DNA of 17,131 nt from Actinomycetota bacterium (lineage in GTDB: Bacteria; Actinomycetota; CADDZG01; WHSQ01), in assembly GCA_016781115.1 (NCBI GenBank), contig JADDQX010000038.1, positions 1 to 17,131 of the forward strand, in the 5' to 3' direction. The notes beneath the pieces were generated by a model. The model saw nothing but the letters and a program-made list of their open reading frames with translations, did no database searches and had not been told where the DNA came from. The position numbers and the translations under genes are program-made. Shown here in pieces: positions 1 to 5,770 of this stretch; position 1 is the first letter of the stretch, and each line of letters begins with the position of its first letter.

Positions 1-892
1 GACCACCGGTGAGGATCGCGATGTCCTGCAGCATCGCCTTGCGGCGGTCGCCGAAGCCCGGCGCCTTGACGGCGATCGAGGTGAAGGTGCCACGGATCTT
101 GTTGACGACGAGCGTGGCCAGCGCCTCACCCTCCACGTCCTCGGCGATGATCACGAGCGGCTTACCCGACTGCATGACCTTCTCGAGAACCGGCAGAAGG
201 TCGCGCACCGTCGAGATCTTGCTCTGCGCGAGGAGGATGTAGGCGTCCTCGAGGACGGCCTCCATGCGGTCCTGGTCGGTGATGAAGTAGGGCGAGATGT
301 AGCCCTTGTCGAACTGCATACCTTCGACGAGCTCGAGCTCCATGCCGAAGGTGTTCGACTCCTCGACCGTGATGACGCCGTCCTTGCCGACCTTGTCCAT
401 CGCCTCGGCGACCATCTCACCGATCTCGGGATCGTTGTTCGCCGAGATCGAGGCGACGTGAGCGATCTCCTCGCGGCCCTCGACGTCGCGGGACTGGCTC
501 TTGATCGAGCCGACCGCTGCCTCGACGGCCTGCTCGATACCGCGCTTCAGCGACATCGGGTTGGCGCCGGCGGCGACGTTCTGCAGACCGGACTTGATCA
601 TGGCCTGAGCGAGCACGGTGGCGGTGGTGGTCCCGTCACCGGCAACGTCGTTGGTCTTGGTTGCGACTTCCTTCACGAGCTGCGCACCCATGTTCTCCCA
701 CGGGTCCTCGAGCTCGATCTCCTTGGCGATGGTGACGCCGTCGTTGGTGATCGTCGGCGCGCCCCACTTCTTGTCGAGCACCACGTTGCGGCCGCGGGGC
801 CCGAGCGTTACGCGCACCGCGTTGGCGAGACGGTTGACGCCCGCCTCGAGCCCGCGCCGGGCGTCTTCATCGAACTTGACTAGCTTTGACAT
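1..892 (-). CDS. groEL: 60 kDa chaperonin GroEL, N-terminal part (cut by window edge)
   Basis: The first 297 residues of GroEL read without interruption from an ATG at 892 to the window edge; the C-terminal ~240 residues lie outside. GroEL is the cytoplasmic double-ring chaperonin that folds proteins with ATP under the GroES lid. Visible hallmarks are the N-terminal VTLGPRGRNVVLDKK segment (about residues 28-42), the nucleotide-binding GDGTTTATVLAQ motif (85-96, with the ATPase Asp86) and the start of the apical domain, ending near GFGDRRKAMLQDIA. A GGAG Shine-Dalgarno lies about 9 bases upstream (near 902-905). It follows groES by 30 bases and shares its CIRCE-controlled promoter. Actinobacteria often have a second groEL; the distinguishing C-terminus is not in view, so I cannot say which paralogue this is beyond its linkage to groES. 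Confidence 0.98.
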   Translation of the reverse strand, partial: MSKLVKFDEDARRGLEAGVNRLANAVRVTLGPRGRNVVLDKKWGAPTITNDGVTIAKEIELEDPWENMGAQLVKEVATKTNDVAGDGTTTATVLAQAMIKSGLQNVAAGANPMSLKRGIEQAVEAAVGSIKSQSRDVEGREEIAHVASISANNDPEIGEMVAEAMDKVGKDGVITVEESNTFGMELELVEGMQFDKGYISPYFITDQDRMEAVLEDAYILLAQSKISTVRDLLPVLEKVMQSGKPLVIIAEDVEGEALATLVVNKIRGTFTSIAVKAPGFGDRRKAMLQDIAILTGG

Positions 893-922
893 TCAAACGT
901 CTCCGTTTCTGTTGGGAACCGA

Positions 923-1225
923 TTAACCGACGATCGCGAGGACGTCGCGCGCCGACAGGATGAGGAGGTCCTCACCCTCGACCTTGATGTCGGTGCCGCC
1001 GTACTTGGAGTAGAGGACCTTGTCGCCCTCCTTCACGTCGACCGGGATCAGGTCGCCGCTGTCGCTGCGCTTGCCGGGTCCGACGGCCAAGACCGTGCCC
1101 TCCTGGGGCTTCTCCTTGGCGGTGTCCGGGATCACGAGGCCCGACGGCAGGGTCTCATCGCCCTCGTCCGGACGGACCAGGATGCGGTCCTCCAGCGGCC
1201 GGATCGTCTTCGTTGCAGTCGCCAT
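923..1225 (-). CDS. groES: 10 kDa co-chaperonin GroES
   Basis: This 100-residue protein is full length for GroES, the heptameric lid of the GroEL chamber. The sequence begins MATATKTIRPLEDRILVRP and contains the mobile-loop segment ETLPSGLVIPDTAKEKPQEG (about 24-43), then VLAVGPGK and the family signature GDKVLYSKYGGTDIKVEGED, ending in LSARDVLAIVG. The ATG at 1225 is preceded by a strong AGGAGG Shine-Dalgarno (1238-1233) at 7 bases spacing. It is the first gene of the groES-groEL operon. The leader carries a perfect CIRCE inverted repeat, so repression by HrcA and induction by heat stress are expected from knowledge of that operator. Its place downstream of tsaD matches mycobacterial gene order. 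Confidence 0.98.
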   Translation of the reverse strand: MATATKTIRPLEDRILVRPDEGDETLPSGLVIPDTAKEKPQEGTVLAVGPGKRSDSGDLIPVDVKEGDKVLYSKYGGTDIKVEGEDLLILSARDVLAIVG

Positions 1226-1255
1226 ACCTCTACCTCCTGCGGGGTTGTCCAGCGA

Positions 1256-1282
1256 TTAGCACTCCAAAGGTGCGAGTGCTAA
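1256..1282 (-). promoter_or_regulatory. CIRCE operator (HrcA binding site) of groES-groEL
   Basis: A perfect 9-9-9 inverted repeat: TTAGCACTC (1256-1264), 9-base spacer (1265-1273), GAGTGCTAA (1274-1282). Both arms equal the CIRCE consensus without mismatch. CIRCE is bound by the heat-shock repressor HrcA. Here it starts immediately after the -10 box and covers the expected transcription start, so bound HrcA would block initiation. hrcA itself is not in the window. Confidence 0.97.
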
Positions 1283-1311
1283 GGATAGCGCCGCAGGCGC
1301 GGGACGGTCAA
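1282..1311 (-). promoter_or_regulatory. Probable sigma-A-type promoter of groES-groEL
   Basis: Read on the minus strand, a TTGACC -35 box (1311-1306) and a TATCCT -10 box (1287-1282) are separated by 18 bases. The -10 touches the first base of the CIRCE repeat, which fits a repressor-controlled start. The match is inferred by eye; the start site is not measured. Confidence 0.65.
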
Positions 1312-1318
1312 ACGCGCA

Positions 1319-1343
1319 GCAGGCCCGCCGCCGGCGGGCCTGC
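1319..1343. terminator. Strong GC hairpin between the secreted-protein gene and groES
   Basis: A perfect 11-bp stem (1319-1329 with 1333-1343) closes on a 3-base loop, about 40 bases past the stop codon of the secreted-protein gene on the minus strand. There is no good U-run after it in either direction (minus strand continues GCGCGTTTG). It may act as a U-less terminator insulating the groES promoter from upstream transcription; this is inference. Confidence 0.5.
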
Positions 1344-1355
1344 GTGATCCGTTCT

Positions 1356-1374
1356 CCCGCTGAAAGCGGGTTTT
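1356..1374 (+). terminator. Intrinsic terminator-like hairpin facing the plus direction
   Basis: A 6-bp stem CCCGCT/AGCGGG (1356-1361 with 1365-1370) with a GAA loop is followed directly by TTTTGTTCT on the plus strand, the classic intrinsic terminator shape. On the minus strand, the direction of all neighbouring genes, the hairpin is preceded by the A-rich tract and followed by GAGAACGG, so it lacks the U-run. It would stop antisense (plus) transcription better than the sense transcript. Confidence 0.5.
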
Positions 1375-1383
1375 GTTCTGGAA

Positions 1384-1866
1384 CTAGGGCTTCAGCTCGA
1401 AGCGCACGACCGCGGGGTCGCCGGCGAAGTTCGCAAGCAGGACCCAGCTGACGCCCGCGGGCATGATGCCCTCGGCGTCTCTTTTCTCCCCCACGACGGC
1501 GCCGGCCGACACCGACGTCGGCAGGAGAGCGCAGTTCTTGTCGTAGAAGAAGGCGTACAGGTCATGCCCCACCGAGGAGTCCGCGGTGGCCGTGATGTTG
1601 GACTGGATCTTCTGGTAGGCGGCCGGAACCTCATAGACGTAGGCGTCCAGACCGTTGGTCGCGGGGACCTCGCAGCGGGCCTCGAACTCGTTGGCGGTGA
1701 CCGAGTTCACCTCGCCCGTCGAGGCGTACAGCATGGTGTGGGCGACCGCTATCACGCCGTCCGGGCTGGTGTACGGCTTCGGCTTCTTCTTTCCGGCCAG
1801 GGCCGGCGCGGCGAGCGACGCGACCAGCGCCAATACCAGAGCCACCACCATGTACTTGGACCTCAT
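1384..1866 (-). CDS. Secreted protein of unknown function
   Basis: The product has 160 residues. The ATG at 1866 is chosen because it is preceded by GAGGAG (about 1878-1873) and opens a textbook signal peptide: basic MRSK, a hydrophobic stretch through VVALVLALVASLAAP, then a likely cleavage after ALA (residues 22-24). A longer in-frame reading from further upstream has no signal peptide and no ribosome site. The mature part starts with a lysine-rich GKKKPKP stretch, has only two cysteines (a possible disulphide) and a Tyr/Phe/Val-rich pattern ending in WVLLANFAGDPAVVRFELKP. The pattern of alternating hydrophobic strands, with GLDAYVYEVP and HDLYAFFYD followed by MPAGVSWVLLANF, recalls bacterial pre-peptidase C-terminal type beta-sandwich domains, but I do not recognise the family. 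It lies between tsaD and groES, where actinobacteria usually have nothing comparable. Confidence 0.8.
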   Translation of the reverse strand: MRSKYMVVALVLALVASLAAPALAGKKKPKPYTSPDGVIAVAHTMLYASTGEVNSVTANEFEARCEVPATNGLDAYVYEVPAAYQKIQSNITATADSSVGHDLYAFFYDKNCALLPTSVSAGAVVGEKRDAEGIMPAGVSWVLLANFAGDPAVVRFELKP

Positions 1867-1871
1867 CGTGC

Positions 1872-1910
1872 TCTCCTCTGTAGACGAACGTCCTTCTCGG
1901 TAGACATTCG
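1872..1910. repeat. Imperfect direct repeat, 20-base period, in the leader of the secreted-protein gene
   Basis: Two adjacent copies (1872-1890 and 1892-1910) match at 13 of 19 positions around a shared GTAGAC (plus strand 1880-1885 and 1900-1905). The period of 20 bases places both on the same DNA face. The downstream copy overlaps the Shine-Dalgarno of the secreted-protein gene. It could be an operator or chance; no known site is recognised. Confidence 0.3.
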
Positions 1911-1970
1911 CCCCGAAGAACGCATCTCCTGCCGGAACCCGCCACACGGGCGCCTGCAGCGGTCCGCGTT

Positions 1971-3110
1971 TCAGGCGAGGCGGAGGTTCGGGTCGGGGGC
2001 GGCGTCCAGGCTCGTGGTCCGGCCCCTGCGGATCATCGCGGTGGCGCAGGCCGCCACCATGGCTGCGTTGTCGGTACACAGCTCCATCGGCGGGACGGTC
2101 ATCGAGATGCCCCGGGCGGCGCAGGCGTCCCCGAGGCCCTGGCGCAGCCCCGAGTTCGCCGCCACACCGCCGCAGAGGAACACTCGTTCCGCCTCGACGT
2201 ACTCCACGGCCGCCATGGTTTTGGCGACCTGGATGTCCACCACGGCCTGCTGGAAAGAGGCTGCGATGTCCTCGACCACGACGGCTTCTCCTGCCGTCTC
2301 GAGCTTCCGGACGTGGTTGATGACAGCCGTCTTCAACCCCGAATAGGAGACGTCGAATCCGGACTCTGTGGCCATCGCGCGCGGGAACTTCACGGCCTCG
2401 GGATTGCCGAGCAGGGAGAGCCGGTCGATCTCGGGCCCCCCCGGATAATCCAGCCCCAGGAACCTCGCCACCTTGTCGAACGCCTCGCCCGCTGCATCGT
2501 CGATGGTCGTGCCGACGATGTCGTAGTCACCGTCGGAGAGTGCGTTGACGATCAGGGTGTGCCCCCCCGAGATGACGAGGGCGAGCGCGGGGAACTTCGC
2601 CTCCGGATGCGTCAAGAGGTTCGAGTAGAGGTGCGCCTCGAGGTGGTTCACGCCGACGAAAGGGACCTCTAGCACCGCGGCTATGGACTTCGCCTCGGCG
2701 ACGCCAACCAGGAGCGATCCGATCAAGCCGGGGCCCAACGTGGCTGCCACCGCGTCCAGATCCCAGAACGTGGCGTCCGCGCGAAGCAACGCTTCTCCGA
2801 TGACCGGCGTGAGGGCCTCGACATGAGCCCGGGCCGCGACCTCTGGAACGATCCCGCCGTACTCCCCATGAAGATCACCCTGCGAGATGATCACGTTCGA
2901 GAGGATCTCGCGCCCGCCTTTCACGACGGCAGCGGACGTCTCGTCGCAGGACGTCTCGATCCCCAGGACCAACGTGCTCTCGTCCCACTCCTCGATCGGG
3001 AGGTCTTTCACCGCCGTGGTCGGCTGGGTGAGGACGGCGTCGTCCGCCAACGAGGGCGCCGTCGGTTCGGTGAGCGGGCGCCCCATCGGGTCGCGCGGCA
3101 CGTCGTTCAT
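1971..3110 (-). CDS. tsaD: tRNA N6-adenosine threonylcarbamoyltransferase TsaD
   Basis: TsaD transfers the threonylcarbamoyl group from threonylcarbamoyl-AMP to A37 of ANN-decoding tRNAs, giving t6A, together with TsaB and TsaE. All three are encoded here. The ASKHA-fold hallmarks are VLGIETSCDETSAAVV (48-63), the metal-binding HLEAH (His156, His160), LVISGGHT (178-184), DDAAGEAFDKVARFLGLDYPGG (204-225), SYSGLKTAV (255-263), CGGVAANSGLR (313-323) and CTDNAAM with metal ligand Asp347. The ATG at 3110 overlaps the rimI stop as ATGA, which indicates translational coupling. With this start the protein is 379 residues and carries a 46-residue proline- and acid-rich leader before the usual N-terminus, so a later start is possible, but no better ATG with a ribosome site is present. 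An O-sialoglycoprotein endopeptidase label would be the outdated name. Confidence 0.97.
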   Translation of the reverse strand: MNDVPRDPMGRPLTEPTAPSLADDAVLTQPTTAVKDLPIEEWDESTLVLGIETSCDETSAAVVKGGREILSNVIISQGDLHGEYGGIVPEVAARAHVEALTPVIGEALLRADATFWDLDAVAATLGPGLIGSLLVGVAEAKSIAAVLEVPFVGVNHLEAHLYSNLLTHPEAKFPALALVISGGHTLIVNALSDGDYDIVGTTIDDAAGEAFDKVARFLGLDYPGGPEIDRLSLLGNPEAVKFPRAMATESGFDVSYSGLKTAVINHVRKLETAGEAVVVEDIAASFQQAVVDIQVAKTMAAVEYVEAERVFLCGGVAANSGLRQGLGDACAARGISMTVPPMELCTDNAAMVAACATAMIRRGRTTSLDAAPDPNLRLA

Positions 3111-3658
3111 CCCGCGCCGAGCTCTAACTCGTCCCGGATCTGGCGCAACCGCAACCTGTAGCCCGTCGAAGCAGCATCGGGGGCCTCCATGATGAAAGCG
3201 TCCTCGTTCGTCTCGATGTAGTAACCCTTGCGCGTCCCGACCACCGAGAAACCGAACTTCACGTACATCGCCTGCGCCACATGGTTCGACACCCTCACCT
3301 CCAGCGATATGACCTCGGCACCCCGGGCGATTGCTTCGGTGATGATCGTCAGCAAGAGCCGGGTCCCGACGCGACGCCCGTGGAAGTCGGGATCCACCGC
3401 GATGTTGGTTACGTGTGCTTCGCGGCCCATGAACATCATCCCGGCGTAACCAACGACTTCCCCCTCGTGACGCGCGACGAGGTAGGACCGCGACGAGCGC
3501 TGCGCTAGCTCCGAGAGGAAGAGGGAAGGACTCCATGGGCGCGGGTAGACGCGCGCCTCGATCGAGAGCACCCTGCGCAGGTGCCGGCGGCGCATCCGGG
3601 TCAGCTCGACCTCCTGGATGGGGCGAGGGGCCGGCTCCGGTTGGCGAGCTTGAGCCAT
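3107..3658 (-). CDS. rimI: Ribosomal-protein-alanine N-acetyltransferase RimI (GNAT family)
   Basis: A GNAT acetyltransferase of 183 residues. The acetyl-CoA binding motif reads IAVDPDFHGRRVGTRLL (86-102), preceded by the GYAGMMFMGREAHVTNIAV strand and followed by SLEVRVSNHVAQAMYVKFGF (118-137) and the C-terminal YYIETNEDAFIM pattern typical of RimI. RimI acetylates the N-terminal alanine of ribosomal protein S18 in E. coli; actinobacterial RimI may accept other N-termini. The start at 3658 is preferred because its ATG shares one base with the tsaB stop (TGATG). An in-frame ATG 33 bases upstream would overlap tsaB more deeply. About 20 N-terminal and 25 C-terminal residues go beyond the usual ~150-residue core. 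It sits inside the t6A gene block, overlapping tsaD by 4 bases. Confidence 0.93.
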   Translation of the reverse strand: MAQARQPEPAPRPIQEVELTRMRRRHLRRVLSIEARVYPRPWSPSLFLSELAQRSSRSYLVARHEGEVVGYAGMMFMGREAHVTNIAVDPDFHGRRVGTRLLLTIITEAIARGAEVISLEVRVSNHVAQAMYVKFGFSVVGTRKGYYIETNEDAFIMEAPDAASTGYRLRLRQIRDELELGAG

Positions 3659-4368
3659 CACGCCGACCTCTCGGTGCGGATCCGCTCCCACTGGATGCGT
3701 CGTGCGGAGTGCCGTAGGTAAAGAGGCTTCAGGTCATACGGCGAGTCGAAATCTTCGCGGAACAGCCGCGGGAGGCTCAGTTCCACGAGCGAGCGCGCGT
3801 TCGGGAACGCATGACTCATGGTGCCGACCTCGCAGACGCTTCCCAGCTCCTCGAACATGTCGCGATACAAGAGCGACCCGTTGCCGACCAGCAGCACCTC
3901 CTCCGGCCGCGACGCGATCCCGATCGCAAGCTGGCCGGGCTTCTCCACCCTGTACTCCGTCATCCGCTGGATACCGCCGGGCGACGACCTGTAGAAGGCA
4001 TGGAAGACCTCGTTGCGGCGAGCGTCCAGCACGGCGCAGATCGTCTTCGCGGAGTACCGCACCTCGTAGGCGACCAGATCGAGGCTCGCCATCCCGACCA
4101 TCGGGAGCGACAACGTCTGCGCGATCGCCTTCGCCGTCGCGACCCCCACTCTCATCCCCGAGAAGAGGCCGGGGCCGAGGCTGACGGCAACCGCACCGAG
4201 GTTGCGGTAGCCGAGACGCGATTCCTCGAGACAGAAACGGATCGCCGGCAGGAGGAACTCGTTGTAGTTCGCGCCGCGCGACACCATCGCGCTTGCCACC
4301 ACGCCCTGTTCCGACCCGATGGCCACGCTCGCCTGTGGAGTGGACGTCTCGATACCCAGGACCAGCAT
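3658..4368 (-). CDS. tsaB: t6A biosynthesis accessory protein TsaB
   Basis: TsaB is the catalytically inactive TsaD paralogue that dimerises with TsaD and is needed for t6A formation on tRNA. The 236-residue protein opens with MLVLGIETSTPQASVAIG and contains the family motif AVSLGPGLFSGMRVGVATAKAIA (61-83), followed by LPMVGMASLDLVAY. It lacks the two-histidine metal motif of TsaD, as expected. In place of the usual HSE pattern near residue 35 it reads NYNEFLLP. The ATG at 4368 abuts the tsaE stop codon (TAGATG), and its own TGA shares a base with the rimI ATG, so the genes are translationally coupled. Length and order are normal for the family. Confidence 0.95.
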   Translation of the reverse strand: MLVLGIETSTPQASVAIGSEQGVVASAMVSRGANYNEFLLPAIRFCLEESRLGYRNLGAVAVSLGPGLFSGMRVGVATAKAIAQTLSLPMVGMASLDLVAYEVRYSAKTICAVLDARRNEVFHAFYRSSPGGIQRMTEYRVEKPGQLAIGIASRPEEVLLVGNGSLLYRDMFEELGSVCEVGTMSHAFPNARSLVELSLPRLFREDFDSPYDLKPLYLRHSARRIQWERIRTERSA

Positions 4369-4968
4369 CTAGCTTTCCCCGTCGTCGCGGATGAGGTCCC
4401 TATCGTCGCGTGGCAGCGGCTCTCCCGTGACGACGAAGCGAGGGCCACTGCCGGTTCCCGCCGCGGCTGCGTTCAACAACGTCTCGGCCGTCGCCCTCAT
4501 CGCTTGCACCTTGCGGACCCACTCGTGCCCGTGCGGCCGGAAGATCAGGCAGCGTTCGTTCTCCGCGGAGGCGTCCCGGGCGCGGCGGAGATCTATCTCC
4601 AGGTGTCGCCGCGGGAGCATGGGCGCGATCGCCTCACCCCACTCGATCAGGACGATGGATTCGGGGTCGAGGAACTCCTCGAAGCCCAGATCGATCACCT
4701 CTTGGAAGGAGTTCAGCCGGTACACGTCGAGATGGATGATCGGGTAACGCCCCTCGTACTCGTGGACGATCGTGAAGGTTGGGCTCGTGACGCCGGTGCT
4801 CACGCCGAGTGCGATGGCGACACCCTGCACGAAAGCGGTCTTGCCCGCACCAAGGTCGCCGCTCAGGCTGATGACATCTCCCGGGAGGAGGACAGGCGAC
4901 AGCGAGGCGCCGACGATCCGGGTCTCTTCGGCGGAATAGGTGTTGCACACGAGAGCCCGCTGCGTCAC
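4369..4968 (-). CDS. tsaE: t6A biosynthesis ATPase TsaE
   Basis: TsaE is the P-loop ATPase that drives turnover of the TsaB-TsaD complex. The Walker A motif is GDLGAGKT (37-44), followed by the switch segment TSPTFTIVHEY (61-71), HLDVYRL (79-85), and the IEWGE motif (108-112) with its conserved tryptophan and glutamate. The start is a GTG at 4968 that overlaps the UDG stop as GTGA. The protein is 199 residues, against about 150 in the usual family; the additional ~45 residues form a C-terminal tail rich in Ala, Gly, Arg and Asp after RPHGHEW, with no recognised motif. It heads the tsaE-tsaB-rimI-tsaD series, which is the actinobacterial arrangement. Confidence 0.95.
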   Translation of the reverse strand: MTQRALVCNTYSAEETRIVGASLSPVLLPGDVISLSGDLGAGKTAFVQGVAIALGVSTGVTSPTFTIVHEYEGRYPIIHLDVYRLNSFQEVIDLGFEEFLDPESIVLIEWGEAIAPMLPRRHLEIDLRRARDASAENERCLIFRPHGHEWVRKVQAMRATAETLLNAAAAGTGSGPRFVVTGEPLPRDDRDLIRDDGES

Positions 4969-5612
4969 CGGAACAACCCCAGCTGCTCGGCGGCCGTGGG
5001 GGCCGAAGGCGCCGCCGGCGGGCGGGGCCGAGCTTGTTCAACCAGCGACTTCACGGCAGCTAGGTCCTGCCGGATCGCGTCGATCCGCGGAACGCCGCCG
5101 TCACTCCCGCCCCTCAAAGCCGCTGCCGGATGGAACGTCGGAACGACCGTTGCGCCTCGGTACCGGAAGAGGCGCCCGCGGGCTTTCGTGATGCCGATCG
5201 GTTCTCCGATCATGAAGCGCGTGGCGAAGTTGCCGAGGGTGACGATGACGGCGGGGCGCATGTACTCGAGCTGCGCCTCGAGGTAGGGGCGACACGACTC
5301 GATCTCGTCGGGGAGCGGGTCCCTGTTGCCCGGCGGCCGGCACTTGACCACGTTCGTTATGGCGACCGAGGAGCGATCCAGCCCGACCTCCGCCAGCAGT
5401 CGATCCAGGAGCTGGCCGGACGCGCCCACGAACGGGAGCCCCTGCTGATCCTCGTGGAAGCCGGGCGCCTCCCCGATGAAGAGCACCTGGGCGTTCAGGT
5501 TGCCTGCGGCCCACACCACCTGCGTGCGGCTCTCCGACAGGCGGCATCTGGTGCAGCTGGCGGCCTGGCTTCGAACCGACTCGATGTCGACCGGCCCCCC
5601 CGAGAGCTGCAT
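4965..5612 (-). CDS. Family-4 uracil-DNA glycosylase with iron-sulphur cluster
   Basis: This 215-residue enzyme removes uracil from DNA to start base-excision repair. The four cluster cysteines of family 4 are present: C20 and C23 (CTRC), C91 (NVVKCRPPGNRDP) and C107 (ESCRPYLEAQ). The active-site motif GEAPGFHEDQQGLPFVG (48-64) and the C-terminal HPAAALR (161-167) also fit. The protein ends with a flexible Pro/Ala linker and QLGLF (210-214), which matches the QLxLF consensus of sliding-clamp binding peptides. The ATG at 5612 is the only standard start after an in-frame stop at 5661-5663. No Shine-Dalgarno is seen before it. It overlaps tsaE by 4 bases, so this repair gene appears to be first in the t6A operon. 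Older databases may call such proteins phage SPO1 DNA polymerase-related. Confidence 0.93.
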   Translation of the reverse strand: MQLSGGPVDIESVRSQAASCTRCRLSESRTQVVWAAGNLNAQVLFIGEAPGFHEDQQGLPFVGASGQLLDRLLAEVGLDRSSVAITNVVKCRPPGNRDPLPDEIESCRPYLEAQLEYMRPAVIVTLGNFATRFMIGEPIGITKARGRLFRYRGATVVPTFHPAAALRGGSDGGVPRIDAIRQDLAAVKSLVEQARPRPPAAPSAPTAAEQLGLFR

Positions 5613-5712
5613 CCAGTGACAGTACAGAACGAAGCGCCGCGACGGCGGAGGCCGGCGTCGCTACCGAGCGAGGATCGGGATGCAGCTAAGCGAACAATCC
5701 CGCAGTGCCGCC

Positions 5713-5730
5713 CCGCCGCAGGCGCGGCGG
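5713..5730. other. Hairpin in the gap between aminopeptidase and UDG genes
   Basis: A 7-bp perfect stem (5713-5719 with 5724-5730) with an AGGC loop lies 41 bases after the aminopeptidase stop codon on the minus strand, without a U-run. It may weakly terminate the upstream transcript. The rest of the 158-base gap (5613-5770) shows no gene; a promoter for the UDG-tsaE-tsaB-rimI-tsaD unit is expected here, but no convincing -35/-10 pair is visible. A TGTACT hexamer ends about 8 bases before the UDG ATG. Confidence 0.3.
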
Positions 5731-5770
5731 CCGAGGACGTTCGCGTGCTGCGTCCCGACCGCAGCGACCC

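Noticed and set aside
1867..2079. Extension of the secreted-protein gene upstream to 2079
   Set aside because: It would overlap the end of tsaD, bury the signal peptide inside the protein, and ignore the good ribosome site before 1866.
3111..3536. Extension of tsaD upstream to 3536
   Set aside because: The added part lies wholly within rimI in another frame, has no TsaD-like sequence, and the ATGA overlap at 3107-3110 gives a better start.
3811..5286. A long plus-strand open frame (491 codons) opposite tsaB, tsaE and UDG
   Set aside because: It is the complement of three well-supported genes in high-GC DNA; its product is Arg/His/Asp-rich with no recognisable motif and no ribosome site.
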